64,000 nucleotides of DNA from JAJOKK01 sp965370555 (GCA_965370555.1 CBDUVB010000004.1:31682-95681), one strand, 5' to 3'; shown: positions 26,526-35,387, counted from the stretch's first letter. The notes: a model not told the origin generated them from the sequence alone. Numbers and translations: made by a program.

Positions 26526-28466
26526 TCACGGCGTTGACACATAAGCGGCAAGCCCCAGTTTTTCGAGTCTTTCCCTAGTTGGAGTACCATCTTCGCTCCA
26601 CCCTCGCTCATCGTAGTAATCATCCAGAAGCCTTTCCACATCTTCTTTGGTCAACGTTGTAGTTTCATAGTAATCCTGCATCTCGATGCGGCCCTCTGGA
26701 GATTCCATAGGCCTAAACCACAAGTCAGGCACCTTGTCCTCTTTTCGCGTGAATCCTTCCTTGACGTTGACCATCTTCGCCAGGTTGCTGATACGCTCAC
26801 CGTGCTCGATCAACTCTCCTGCAGACAGACTCTCTCCACTGGCAGCGTTGTACAGTCTCGTCATGTCGTCACCAAAGACGAGCCCTTGGTAGGTGTATAT
26901 CGTGCACAGCCCCAATGCGTTCTTGACCCGCATCATGTCCTCCATATGGCTGGTGTAACGGCCAACATTGAACTTCCCGGTGTACGGTGCTGCGGTAAAG
27001 ATTCGTTCGACCACCTCTTTGGCGATCCCCCATCGCTCAACTTGCTCACGGATCTCCTCGATACTCTTGTTACGGCTGTTTGTCCGTGTGTGTGAACCCC
27101 CATGATGTGGCCGTGGCCGGGTGAAGAAGGTCATCATGAGGGGATGGAGATTGGAAGGTCGAGCGTCGTAGATGAAGTCCACACCCTTGCAGATTCCGGC
27201 ATACCAATACTCCTGCGGATCAAGGCCAAGCTCTTGCTTAAGGCGTATCCACCCATCGGCGAGGATCTCCCCGAAACCCTCTCGATTTACGGTCATTTCA
27301 TAGAGTTTCAAGTAGGTCGGGTATTCGCGTTTGAGCTCCAGGCCACCCGTATCCGCCTTACTTAACCGGCCAAGCTCGTACATTCGCGTAACGAAATCGA
27401 TCAGTCGGGTCGTCGTATAAAAGTCGATACCGGTGCGAGAGTTGGCATCCGCCACAAAGTGGATCATCTTCCTGTGATCTTCCACACCCAAAAGCATCCC
27501 TGACGTGGCGCTCTTGCTGAACGGAGATCCGAAGCCGATTTCGCCGTCATATTCGCCACCTTTGGTCTTCCACCTGAGACGGCAACCAAGGAGGCAAGAA
27601 TTGCAGGGGATAACGTCTTCTACGGTCTCCATACGAGTCTTTTCCCCGTACAGTTCATCCCAACGGTCCTTCGGCCAGATCCCCGGGTATTGAGTGTGCT
27701 TAAAGGTATCCCACCCCGCTGCCAAACCGAGCTCGATCCAGTGTTCCCGCTTGGGCCATTGGAGGACATGGTTGCGAAGGGCTTCACTAACTTTCATGAA
27801 CTCGGCCGGCTGCGCGACCCCGACATCTCCTGTGCCGTTCGCAACGATGGCTTTCAGATTCTTTGAGCCCATCACTGCTCCCAGCCCGCCCCGTCCTAGT
27901 GAGTTCGTCTTGTCAACGATGGTCAAGGCGTGACGCACCAAGTTCTCTCCGGCCGTTCCGATCACGAGTGTGCCCGTCTCCGGGCCCTCTCGGCGGACGA
28001 GGTCGTTTGCGACCCCCTCAATCCCGTGTCCCCAGAAACCTCGAGCGTCAACGATATCTGCTCCACCATCTCGGATTCGCAGATAAACCGGGTGAGACGC
28101 CTTTCCCGTGATAAGCAAGTGGTGACAGCCGGCGCGCTTGAGGGCAATACCCAGGTACCGCCCTCCTGCTGTACATGCACCGACATAATGCTTCCCGTCC
28201 TCCGACGCGACCGTAGGAAACTTCGTGATCACGGTCGTCTTTGGCGTACCCGGAGTGAGAGTTCCTACAAAAACGCCGGGGTTGATACTGATGAGATTCT
28301 CCGGAGAGAGTGGATCGATATGGGCCTGTAAGTGGTCTGTTACCAACTTCCAGCCAACACCTGAACCTCCTAGAAAGGCACTATCGATTCTTTCTTCAAC
28401 TGGCTTCCTTTCAACCTCTCCGCTCGATAAATCTACATGCAAGATCCAACTGTTCGGACTAGACAC
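26526..28466 (-). CDS. Aldehyde:ferredoxin oxidoreductase, tungsten type (second copy)
   Basis: 646 residues from a GTG start with AAAGGAG seven bases upstream. Cluster cysteines are C288, C291 and C295 (IPCNSCLLGC), with a distal cysteine in GLCTIYTYQG. The pterin loop is GRGGLGAVMGSKNLKAI (191-207). It is clearly diverged from the copy at 20823-22745, suggesting a different aldehyde. The ferredoxin gene 15 bases upstream is its likely electron acceptor. It belongs to operon 1 with an importer downstream and LarA-like and cyclase genes upstream. Confidence 0.9.
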   Translation of the reverse strand: MSSPNSWILHVDLSSGEVERKPVEERIDSAFLGGSGVGWKLVTDHLQAHIDPLSPENLISINPGVFVGTLTPGTPKTTVITKFPTVASEDGKHYVGACTAGGRYLGIALKRAGCHHLLITGKASHPVYLRIRDGGADIVDARGFWGHGIEGVANDLVRREGPETGTLVIGTAGENLVRHALTIVDKTNSLGRGGLGAVMGSKNLKAIVANGTGDVGVAQPAEFMKVSEALRNHVLQWPKREHWIELGLAAGWDTFKHTQYPGIWPKDRWDELYGEKTRMETVEDVIPCNSCLLGCRLRWKTKGGEYDGEIGFGSPFSKSATSGMLLGVEDHRKMIHFVADANSRTGIDFYTTTRLIDFVTRMYELGRLSKADTGGLELKREYPTYLKLYEMTVNREGFGEILADGWIRLKQELGLDPQEYWYAGICKGVDFIYDARPSNLHPLMMTFFTRPRPHHGGSHTRTNSRNKSIEEIREQVERWGIAKEVVERIFTAAPYTGKFNVGRYTSHMEDMMRVKNALGLCTIYTYQGLVFGDDMTRLYNAASGESLSAGELIEHGERISNLAKMVNVKEGFTRKEDKVPDLWFRPMESPEGRIEMQDYYETTTLTKEDVERLLDDYYDERGWSEDGTPTRERLEKLGLAAYVSTP

Positions 28467-28481
28467 GGCGATTCTCCTTTC

Positions 28482-28778
28482 TCATAGATGCACAAGGATT
28501 TTGAACCCTTTCGTATCGCGCTCGTATGTGATCGCCCCGTATTGACATGCCTTGGCGCAGGCAGGATCTCCACCGCAGAGGTCACACCCGATGGGGCAGA
28601 TCATTGGTGCTGCATGTCCAGTGTGCACATCCCGCTCCATAACAATCATGGACTTCGCCGGGTTAAACAGGCTGTACTTCGCAAACGAACAGGCCAGTTG
28701 ACAACTTCGGCAACCGCGACAGTTCAAGGGTTCAACCACTAAACCCCCCGTGGATTCTTGCAAACATCCCTCTAGCAT
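28482..28778 (-). CDS. Ferredoxin-like protein with two 4Fe-4S clusters
   Basis: 98 residues. Cysteines are C20, C23, C26 and C30 (NCRGCRSCQLAC) and C61, C65, C68, C74 and C78 (CPIGCDLCGGDPACAKAC), enough for two cubane clusters in the style of HycB/AOR-associated electron-transfer subunits. AGAGGTGG precedes the ATG. It lies 15 bases ahead of the aldehyde oxidoreductase gene, so it most likely carries electrons from that enzyme. Confidence 0.85.
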   Translation of the reverse strand: MLEGCLQESTGGLVVEPLNCRGCRSCQLACSFAKYSLFNPAKSMIVMERDVHTGHAAPMICPIGCDLCGGDPACAKACQYGAITYERDTKGFKILVHL

Positions 28779-28842
28779 TAAACCACCTCTTCTCTTGATT
28801 TGGACAACCTATCTTTTTGCTTCTGGCTGATAGCACCTTACC

Positions 28843-30264
28843 CTAAGCCACGTTGAAGACGGGCCGAGGATCGGCAAAGAACCTAGGAAGTACCAGAATA
28901 TCGGGGTGCTTCTTTCCGACAGTGTCAAGTGCAATCTCGAACGCCCGGTCAAAATCTTTTGCCGGCGTGAGCCCATGCTCACGAATCAATCCCGGTACAA
29001 CGTCCCCAGCTATGATCGACTTGCGTGTCAGCTTCCAGTGGTGAGCTGCATCTCCGCACATGAAGATGCTGTGCTTGGGGCTAAACGCATAGTGATACTT
29101 GTACGCATGCAGGTACTCCGGATGGTGCCAGAAGTAGTCCGAGTGCGAAAAGAACTCCTCAAGGTCGTAGCACTCTCTGAAAAGTCTAAGTGCCTCGTGA
29201 TCGGCCGGTCTGTGTTTGGAGATAATCCCTTTGCACTGTGACAACGATATAAGGACACCTCCTTCTCGCAGCAGCGGCTTGTCCCGCGCCATCCGCAAGA
29301 CTTGGGACGACACGCCAAGAGTACCTGGATTATCGCTTGTGTCGTATGAAAGGTCGTGAGGAACCCCAGACACGACGATATCGAACTGAGGAATCTGAAC
29401 CAGGAAACACTTGTCGGCATCTGGATACTCCCTTTTCTCCAACTCCGGGACGTGTCCACAATAGAAGGCTACGGCTTGATGGTCAGGTCCCAGGAGGGCG
29501 TCGACATAGAAGACTTTCTTTCCGATCTCTTGTTCAACCTTCCTGTGAACAGCAAGTTTATGCTTTCGGTAGATGTTGCGCTCGGGCAGGTATTCGGCGT
29601 TTAATACTGCTTTCGTCTTGTAGACCGAATGGCTATGCAATGAGTCGAGGGAGCGAGCCCCAGCAAGACCGATCGAAACACCTTGGCCAGCGTATCCTCC
29701 AAATCCCAGTGGGAAGATCGTGCCAACGTAGATTACCTGGTCGGCTTCGACGAGCACCTGATCGTACTCGACCTGATCGCCGAGGTCTGTTGCACCGAGA
29801 TATACATTGCCCTCGGTACAGTCGTGATTGCGGATCCTGCTCTTCCCGCCGTCGAACGGGCAGAATCTCTTGTATAAGTCCTCGCCCAGGTGGGCTCGCA
29901 ATTCCAGTGGGGTCATCTTGCGGTGTCCACCGATTGCACAAACCAACGAGATGTCCTCTTCGTTTACCCCTGTTTCTCGTAGCTGCTCAAGGACTATAGG
30001 GATGACATACTTAATTGGTTCGGGTTTCTTGAAACCGTCATCAAACGCAATGACTACTTTGTCTCCCCGTTTCACCAAGGCAGGAAGAGGCTCCATTCCA
30101 ATTGGATTGGCCAGCGCATCGCGCACCGCCTGCTGCGGATTCGGGTGTACAGCGATCTCCGGGAATGCCGGGGTACCGTATTCAAGAACCATCGCGTCAC
30201 TTGGTACCGAGATATCCATCCAGGCAGTGCTGTATTGCATCCGAACCGTTTTAAAACCAGTCAT
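28843..30264 (-). CDS. LarA-like protein (lactate racemase family), diverged
   Basis: 473 residues from the ATG at 30264 (a start at 30291 is possible). It belongs to the nickel-dependent lactate racemase family by its VVIAFDDGFKKPEP, AIGGHRKM and GGYAGQGVSIGLAG segments. In LarA the third segment carries the lysine that holds the nickel-pincer cofactor; here no lysine is present at that place, and the arginine after the first aspartate is replaced by lysine. The histidine of GGHR (residue 114) is kept. It may act on another 2-hydroxy acid or sugar acid, perhaps as an epimerase, or bind its cofactor differently. Alignment was by eye. Confidence 0.75.
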   Translation of the reverse strand: MTGFKTVRMQYSTAWMDISVPSDAMVLEYGTPAFPEIAVHPNPQQAVRDALANPIGMEPLPALVKRGDKVVIAFDDGFKKPEPIKYVIPIVLEQLRETGVNEEDISLVCAIGGHRKMTPLELRAHLGEDLYKRFCPFDGGKSRIRNHDCTEGNVYLGATDLGDQVEYDQVLVEADQVIYVGTIFPLGFGGYAGQGVSIGLAGARSLDSLHSHSVYKTKAVLNAEYLPERNIYRKHKLAVHRKVEQEIGKKVFYVDALLGPDHQAVAFYCGHVPELEKREYPDADKCFLVQIPQFDIVVSGVPHDLSYDTSDNPGTLGVSSQVLRMARDKPLLREGGVLISLSQCKGIISKHRPADHEALRLFRECYDLEEFFSHSDYFWHHPEYLHAYKYHYAFSPKHSIFMCGDAAHHWKLTRKSIIAGDVVPGLIREHGLTPAKDFDRAFEIALDTVGKKHPDILVLPRFFADPRPVFNVA

Positions 30265-30371
30265 ATCACCAACCTTTCTAAGTTCTCCCATCCCAGTAAC
30301 CCAGTCCCCATCTCCCGCACACCCAGAGACAATTCTCTACCCGGATGTCTCTTCCGAAGTGCTCCTCGCTG

Positions 30372-30740
30372 CTAGCGTCGCACAATCTCCAGTACGTTCC
30401 CTTCCGGATCCTTGAAGTATCCTATCTTCCAGCCGTTGCTCGTTTCTCTAACACCTTCGAGGGAAACCCCTTTTTGATTCAGATCAGTTTCGATCTCCTC
30501 AAAATCCTCTACGATCAACCCGATGTGACTGAATCCTGCATCATTCAGCTCTCGCGTTGGTCGAGATTCTTTGGTGGGAAGAATCTCAATTTCCCCACCC
30601 TCGTCAGCCGCCAGAAAGTAGATTGGTGGCCGGCCTTCCTTCTCGAGGGTCCTAACAACGGAAAACCCCAGCGTATTGCGATACCAATCCGCTAAGGCCT
30701 TCGTATCATAAGCATAGACACCAAAGTGCTCGAGCTTCAT
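30372..30740 (-). CDS. VOC-family (glyoxalase/dioxygenase superfamily) protein
   Basis: 122 residues, a complete two-module VOC fold: MKLEHFGVYAYDTKALADWY with a metal-binding histidine at residue 5, GFSHIGLIVEDFEEIETDL in the second half, and a C-terminal FKDPEGNVLEIV with the last metal-ligand glutamate. Members include lyases, epimerases and dioxygenases on small acids. GGGGTGATTGGG precedes the ATG. It sits between the LarA-like and cyclase genes; isomerising or opening a sugar derivative is a possible role. Confidence 0.8.
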   Translation of the reverse strand: MKLEHFGVYAYDTKALADWYRNTLGFSVVRTLEKEGRPPIYFLAADEGGEIEILPTKESRPTRELNDAGFSHIGLIVEDFEEIETDLNQKGVSLEGVRETSNGWKIGYFKDPEGNVLEIVRR

Positions 30741-30747
30741 TGCCCAA

Positions 30748-31461
30748 TCACCCCTCTACATCCGCGAAGCCTGTGACCATCATTCCTTCTGCATCGGGCA
30801 GAAGAAGAGGAATCGCATAAGATCGAAGAAGTTTCTTGCCGAGAAGGGGCGCAAGGTTTGCGTCCTCCACGAGATAGAACTTCCGACCTGCTTTGAGGAA
30901 AGCTTTGTGAACGGGGAACTGTGGGTCCAGGCCCTTGGCTTCGCCGATGTTCTCAATTCCCATCAGGTCGACACACACCCCTTTCAGGCTAAAGTCTTCC
31001 ATCAGGTAGCGCGCGGCATCGACTGAGAAGCTCGGTTGTTGGTTGAGATACCGCTCCGGGTCGGTTTTCCGATACTGAGAGTATCCGGTACACACAAATA
31101 AAAAATCGCTTTGCTTAAGTGCAGCTGAATGAGGTTCGAGCTCTTCTACGAGGATCCGCTCCATGTCTCCCTTAGGAATCTCAAGGAGCATGGGTCGTTC
31201 GGAGATGAAGTCAGTGATTTCGAATGCTCCCATCTTGAATCCATCTGGGTCAACGTGGAAGTTCACATCCATGTGGGTTCCCGAATGCACAAACATGTGT
31301 ACAAAACTCGTGTTGTTATACGACCCCCACCTCACCTCTTCAGGTCCTGCGTCTTGTGGCTTTCCGGCCATGCGTGATCGAGGGATTACGCGCGGCGGAT
31401 CTATCGGCCCTGGCATCTTGATTTGGTCTGGTTCCAGCAAGTATGAGAACTGAACTATCAT
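30748..31461 (-). CDS. Cyclase-family metal-dependent hydrolase (kynurenine formamidase-like)
   Basis: 237 residues from the ATG at 31461, which follows GGAGGTGGAAGG. The metal motif HSGTHMDVNFHVD is present. The family hydrolyses amide or ester bonds, including lactones and isatin. In a sugar operon a lactone is the more likely substrate than formylkynurenine. It is the second gene of operon 1. Confidence 0.82.
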   Translation of the reverse strand: MIVQFSYLLEPDQIKMPGPIDPPRVIPRSRMAGKPQDAGPEEVRWGSYNNTSFVHMFVHSGTHMDVNFHVDPDGFKMGAFEITDFISERPMLLEIPKGDMERILVEELEPHSAALKQSDFLFVCTGYSQYRKTDPERYLNQQPSFSVDAARYLMEDFSLKGVCVDLMGIENIGEAKGLDPQFPVHKAFLKAGRKFYLVEDANLAPLLGKKLLRSYAIPLLLPDAEGMMVTGFADVEG

Positions 31462-31514
31462 CCCTTCCACCTCCGTAAAGATATCTTTTTGCTTCTTTTG
31501 TCTCATTATCTTGC

Positions 31515-31865
31515 CTATTCAGGCTCGCTAAATTCCTCAATGGCCTCCATCACCAATTTCAAGTGTGATTGAGCGGGACCGCCGTCCATGAGCACTGCTA
31601 CGAAGGCTGCTTCCAAGATCTCTTCTGGCGTTGCTCCAAAGGAGAAAGCCGCTTGAGTATGGTAGGCGATACATTGCGTGCATCGCTTAGACAATCCGAT
31701 GGCAAGCCCGATCAATGCCTTTTGCTTTTGAGAGAGTGCGCCCTCCTGACGAGCGACACCGGAAAAGTCTCGCCAAGCTCCAATGTACTCGGCATACTTA
31801 CCTTCAGCCAATGTGCTGTTAGTCTCCTGCATCTCCTCAAGCAGTTTTCGTAGCTCGGTTCCCAT
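31515..31865 (-). CDS. Carboxymuconolactone decarboxylase/AhpD-family protein
   Basis: 116 residues with the redox-type motif CTQCIAYHT (C62, C65, H69) and the SFGATPEEILEAAFVAVLMDGGPA helix pair of the family. Members are either decarboxylases or AhpD-like peroxidase partners; the CxxC with histidine favours the AhpD kind. AAAGGAG precedes the ATG. It is the first gene of operon 1, directly behind a good promoter and operator. Confidence 0.85.
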   Translation of the reverse strand: MGTELRKLLEEMQETNSTLAEGKYAEYIGAWRDFSGVARQEGALSQKQKALIGLAIGLSKRCTQCIAYHTQAAFSFGATPEEILEAAFVAVLMDGGPAQSHLKLVMEAIEEFSEPE

Positions 31866-31900
31866 ATGCGCTCCTTTCGCCCATGATCAGCCAAACATAT

Positions 31901-31927
31901 CATTACATTGTAATGACAGCTTTACAA
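31901..31927 (-). promoter_or_regulatory. Candidate GntR-type operator of operon 1
   Basis: On the minus strand TTGTAA-N8-TTACAA (31908-31927) lies about ten bases downstream of the -10 box. It overlaps a second palindrome, CATTACA-T-TGTAATG (31901-31915). A site with the same core (AAAGCTGT) is found at 49763-49782. Confidence 0.6.
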
Positions 31928-31937
31928 TATCCGCACC

Positions 31938-31967
31938 ATTATACATCACCTCTTTGGGTGCCGTCAA
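31938..31967 (-). promoter_or_regulatory. Promoter of operon 1
   Basis: TTGACG (31962-31967), 18-base spacer, TATAAT (31938-31943), about 65 bases ahead of the first gene. It could drive all genes from 31865 down to 16470, which lie on one strand with short gaps. Confidence 0.7.
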
Positions 31968-32149
31968 GTCTTTGTGAGTAAATCGCTCGCGCGAAGGCAA
32001 GAACAAGCCCCTTCTCAAGCATCCCTTCTCGTAGGAGGAAAAAGAACAAAAGAACCTTCCCCACGTGCAATGCCCCGCCAAAGCATATAGCTCAAGCCGC
32101 AGGGCGAAGAATTGGTTTTTGCATGTCTCCCTCTATTTGCTAGGCCCAC

Positions 32150-32178
32150 TTGAAACGCTACGAGCCATCTAGTAATAT
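32150..32178 (+). promoter_or_regulatory. Promoter of the locus I aldolase pair
   Basis: TTGAAA (32150-32155), 17-base spacer, TAATAT (32173-32178). The transcript would have a leader of about 170 bases. The interval 31866-32353 holds this promoter, the opposing promoter of operon 1 and two operator-like sites. Confidence 0.6.
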
Positions 32179-32197
32179 TGTTAAGCTATTATGCTAA
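32178..32197 (+). promoter_or_regulatory. Operator-like site at locus I promoter
   Basis: TTGTTAAGCTATTATGCTAA overlaps the last base of the -10 box. Read on the other strand it shares 14 of 20 positions with the operon 1 site. It is weaker than the sites at 31908 and 49763. Confidence 0.4.
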
Positions 32198-32353
32198 GGT
32201 AAGGAGGTGAAGGGTAGGGTTCTGGGAAAACACATGGTTTTAAAATGACCAGAAACGCCAAGAAGCTACCTGGACAAGAAATCCCAAGTTTGAGTAAGCG
32301 TAGCCATCAAGGGAACACGAAAAACACTCTGACGAATAAAAAAAGGAGGAGTT

Positions 32354-33049
32354 ATGGCTCAAATCGAATCGATGAAGCCAGAACAAATGGCTAAGGTCAT
32401 CATCTCGTCCCTTATCGAGGCTAACGTGACCGCCGCTGACATCACCAAATTCGTTAACGAAGTAAAGCCTTACGGTTTTGCATCGCTGGCTGTGGATCTA
32501 CCCTTTATTGACATTACCGTGGAATTGTTAAAGGATGTGTCTACCCGCGTGACGACCGTAGCGTCCTACCCCTTGGGGGGGATGACCAAAGACGTCAAGG
32601 TAAAGCAAGTCGAGTATGCGCGCGACCACGGAGCCTACGATATCGATGTCTCCATGAACTACCTTGCCATTAAGTCCGGTGATTTCGGGACAGTTGAGGA
32701 GGAGGTCCGGCAGATTATGAACGCTGCTAGCGATCTCAAGATCGTCATGATTCCTCAGGTCACCGTTCTCACCAATGACGAGAAGGCGAAGACGTGCGAG
32801 GCACTATTGAAAGGAGGCTGTAAAAATATCAAAACCGCTTCCGGTTTTGGCTGGAAGACAGAAGTGGAGGACGTCGTTTTTATCAAGCGGCTGTTCGGTG
32901 ACGATATCCACATCGAAGTCTCGGGTGGGATTCGCACCCACCAAGACGCCATCGCTATGTTGAATGCTGGAGCTGAGCGAATCCATACGAGCACCGCATT
33001 CCAGGTCATGGGGATGGATAAGACCTTGGCTTATCAAAAAAAGGAGTGA
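32354..33049 (+). CDS. DeoC-family aldolase, type B (locus I)
   Basis: 231 residues, a TIM-barrel related to deoxyribose-phosphate aldolase. Lys160 (NIKTASGFGW) fits the Schiff-base lysine and Asp98 the proton-relay aspartate. The second active-site lysine of DeoC is replaced by Glu188 (IEVSGGIRT), and the usual N-terminal IDHT motif is absent. These traits recur in the type B proteins at 34691, 42395 and 43624. The phosphate-loop GTS-G near the C terminus is changed to IHTS. AAAGGAGG precedes the ATG. The next gene, a canonical type A aldolase, begins six bases after the stop, which suggests a two-subunit enzyme. Confidence 0.82.
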   Translation: MAQIESMKPEQMAKVIISSLIEANVTAADITKFVNEVKPYGFASLAVDLPFIDITVELLKDVSTRVTTVASYPLGGMTKDVKVKQVEYARDHGAYDIDVSMNYLAIKSGDFGTVEEEVRQIMNAASDLKIVMIPQVTVLTNDEKAKTCEALLKGGCKNIKTASGFGWKTEVEDVVFIKRLFGDDIHIEVSGGIRTHQDAIAMLNAGAERIHTSTAFQVMGMDKTLAYQKKE

Positions 33050-33054
33050 ACGCC

Positions 33055-33741
33055 ATGACGATCGATCGAAAAACCTTTGCCAAGACCATTGACCATACCT
33101 ACCTCAAGATTCACCGCAGTGACGCGGAAATCAAGCGTATTTGTTTCGAGGCAGAGAAGTACGGGTTCGCCTCTGTGGCAATCTTCCCTGTTGCGGTTCC
33201 CTTGGCTGCCTCGCTCCTAAAGGATACGGGCGTTGCTGTCTGTGCCGCCCTTGGATTCCACTTGGGTGCCTACCCTCCTGAAATAAAGGCATTTGAAACC
33301 GAAGATGCTATCGCAAAAGGGGCAACCGAGGTCGACTTAGTGATGAACGTAGCCGCGGCGAAAGCAAAAGACTGGGATCTGCTGAAAAGGGAATTTGAGC
33401 TGTTCCGGAAGGCAGCCGGGGACAAGATCGCCAAGATCATCCTAGAAACGTGCTTGCTTACCGATGATGAAAAGATCAAAGCGTGTGAACTCGCAAAAGA
33501 GATCGGCTTGGATTTCGTGAAAACGTCCACCGGCTACAAGAAAGGAGCGACCATTCCGGATGTCAAGCTCATGCATGAAACAGTAGCCCCTCAACTTAAG
33601 GTTAAGGCTGCCGGCGGCATAAGAACGTTGGAGGATGCCTTGGCAATGATCGAAGCAGGGGCTTCGCGCCTTGGCACCAGCGCGGGCGTCGCTCTAGTCA
33701 AAGCCTATGAAAAGAAGTTCGAGTCAGCGTTGAGCCAATAA
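33055..33741 (+). CDS. deoC: Deoxyribose-phosphate aldolase, canonical type A (locus I)
   Basis: 228 residues from the ATG at 33055 (AAGGAG eight bases upstream; a GTG at 33046 overlapping the previous stop is the alternative). All DeoC landmarks are present: IDHT at the N terminus, Asp94, Schiff-base Lys156 (VKTSTGY), Lys184 (VKAAGGIRT) and phosphate loop GTSAG. It would split 2-deoxyribose 5-phosphate, or a similar sugar phosphate, into acetaldehyde and glyceraldehyde 3-phosphate. Bases 33409-33692 recur without change at 43300-43583. Whether the true substrate is deoxyribose 5-phosphate is uncertain because three more pairs occur nearby. Confidence 0.88.
   Translation: MTIDRKTFAKTIDHTYLKIHRSDAEIKRICFEAEKYGFASVAIFPVAVPLAASLLKDTGVAVCAALGFHLGAYPPEIKAFETEDAIAKGATEVDLVMNVAAAKAKDWDLLKREFELFRKAAGDKIAKIILETCLLTDDEKIKACELAKEIGLDFVKTSTGYKKGATIPDVKLMHETVAPQLKVKAAGGIRTLEDALAMIEAGASRLGTSAGVALVKAYEKKFESALSQ
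33409..33692 (+). repeat. 284-bp duplicated segment inside deoC, copy 1
   Basis: Identical base for base, as read by eye, to 43300-43583 in the same orientation. It covers the part encoding both active-site lysines. Confidence 0.9.
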
Positions 33742-33806
33742 TAACCGCTAGAACTATCTTCCCTGCCTTGGCTTGAGTTATCCAGCACGCTGCTGTTGCG
33801 AGTACG

Positions 33807-33829
33807 GATGTCCACCTCGCACGGACATC
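33807..33829. terminator. Weak hairpin between convergent aldolase genes
   Basis: GATGTCC and GGACATC flank nine bases in the gap 33742-33980. No T run follows. It is a possible end point for locus I or locus II transcripts. Confidence 0.25.
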
Positions 33830-33980
33830 GCAGAGCAGGCTCTCGCTCTCTAATGGATACCCTTCGCTCAATGCCGCCAACTCAGAGCTTGCAAGGGACA
33901 TCCATAGGTCGCGTTACTACCTGGGTCTCAAATGAGGAGGCGGAGGAGTCCGACATGAAGGGGATAGCACTTCTCTTCTG

Positions 33981-34694
33981 TCACTTCTTCCGCAAAGAGG
34001 AGTGATAGATCGCCACACCAGCATCAGTCCCTATTCTACTCGCTCCGACCTTGATCATGGCCAAAGCATCCCCGTACGTACGAATTCCTCCCTGGGCCTT
34101 TACGCTCAATTGTGGCCCAGCAACTTCTTTCATCAAGCATATATCCTTACTCGAAGCTTGTCCTACACTCTGCGGATCAGTTGAGACGATGCGGAAGCCA
34201 GTCGAATTTACTACAAAATCCATACCGACATCTCGAGCAAGCTGACAAGTGAGCTTCTTTTCTTCCTCGGTCAAATACATGCTTTCCAAGATCACTTTTG
34301 CAACGAGGGCCCCTGCGACATCACGAAACGACCGCATCTCGTGTTCTACTTCCTTCCATTGCCCGGCTCGGATTGCAGCCGAGTTGAGAACCATCTCCAG
34401 TTCGCCAACCCCCTGCTCTTTTGCCAGCGAAGCTTCACTAAGCTTAACCTCCAGCACCTGACCGCCAAATGGGAAACCAATCACGCTTGATGCCTTCACA
34501 GAGGAACCTGATAAGCAATCAACGGCTAGCGGCACGTTAATGGAGTGGACGACCACTGCAGCAAAGCCGTAGGTGTGTGCTTCCAGACAAAGCTTCTCAA
34601 CGTCAGCATAGCTCAGCTCCTTGCGAAGATCGGTGTGATCGATCTTTCCCACCAGTTCCTGCTTTGCCCTCCCTGAGTCAATCGTGTTTCTCAC
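33981..34694 (-). CDS. DeoC-family aldolase, type A with lost Schiff-base lysine (locus II)
   Basis: 237 residues from a GTG with GGAGG seven bases upstream; the GTG overlaps the stop of the type B gene by four bases. IDHT (residues 18-21) and Lys199 (VKAQGGIRT) are kept, and GTDAG stands for the phosphate loop. At the place of the Schiff-base lysine stands Val162 (FVVNSTGF), and the relay aspartate is Glu100. A 13-residue insertion follows STGF. Alone it should not work as a class I aldolase. Its partner at 34691-35371 keeps the Schiff-base lysine, so the two could complement each other. Confidence 0.8.
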   Translation of the reverse strand: MRNTIDSGRAKQELVGKIDHTDLRKELSYADVEKLCLEAHTYGFAAVVVHSINVPLAVDCLSGSSVKASSVIGFPFGGQVLEVKLSEASLAKEQGVGELEMVLNSAAIRAGQWKEVEHEMRSFRDVAGALVAKVILESMYLTEEEKKLTCQLARDVGMDFVVNSTGFRIVSTDPQSVGQASSKDICLMKEVAGPQLSVKAQGGIRTYGDALAMIKVGASRIGTDAGVAIYHSSLRKK

Positions 34695-35371
34695 AGGCGT
34701 TCCTCCATCGCGTGGTCAAGTATCTCGAAGACCCGGCTTGTATGAATTCTCCTCCCTCCTGCTTCAATCATGCGAATCGTTTCATCGTAGGTTCTGACAC
34801 CGCCCGACACATCTACTTGAAACGCATCGCCAAAGTTTCTGCGGATGAAAAGCACATCTTCGATCGGCGTATTCCACCCATATCCAGAAGACGTCTTAAT
34901 CGCTTTAACCCCACAGTTTGCAAAGACCTCAAGGGTACGCATCTTCTCGCCGTTGGTAAGAATAGCTGTCTCAGGGATAGGGACCAGCCGGATATCATCA
35001 GCTGCTGCATCCACCATGGCGCGGGTGTCCTTTTCCAGCGCCTTGAAATCCCCGGACTTGATCGCCGCAAAATGTGCACCCACATCAATTTCTACAGCCC
35101 CCGCGGTGATAGCATAACGGATAGCAGCAACCTTTGTCTCGGTGGACTTGTTGCCAAGTGGATAAGCCGCTGCGGTTCCCACGCCAATGCCGACTGACCC
35201 CAAAATATCAGCCGCCATGGCAATCCGCACTTGGTCGACAAACACGCCCGCAATGGGAGGATACCCAATCACTCGCTGCAGGAATGAGATAACCTCTGAG
35301 TCCGAAGCAGCAGGCATAAAGATCGCCCCCATCAGGCGTTGAGCAAGCTCTTCAACGGCAACATAGTTCAT
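34691..35371 (-). CDS. DeoC-family aldolase, type B (locus II, distal pair)
   Basis: 226 residues. Lys159 (AIKTSSGYGW) matches the Schiff-base lysine and Asp96 (VEIDVGAH) the relay aspartate. The second lysine is replaced by Asp187 (VDVSGGVRT), as is usual for type B. The C terminus has RIHTS in place of the phosphate-loop glycine motif. GGAGG precedes the ATG. It is 16 bases downstream of the ATPase gene and overlaps the type A gene that follows. Confidence 0.82.
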   Translation of the reverse strand: MNYVAVEELAQRLMGAIFMPAASDSEVISFLQRVIGYPPIAGVFVDQVRIAMAADILGSVGIGVGTAAAYPLGNKSTETKVAAIRYAITAGAVEIDVGAHFAAIKSGDFKALEKDTRAMVDAAADDIRLVPIPETAILTNGEKMRTLEVFANCGVKAIKTSSGYGWNTPIEDVLFIRRNFGDAFQVDVSGGVRTYDETIRMIEAGGRRIHTSRVFEILDHAMEERL

Positions 35372-35387
35372 GAAGCTTCCTCCACCA

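Noticed and set aside
33742..33980. Possible extra gene between the convergent aldolase loci
   Set aside because: Open frames here are short, lack ribosome-binding sites and have no family pattern; only a weak hairpin is seen.
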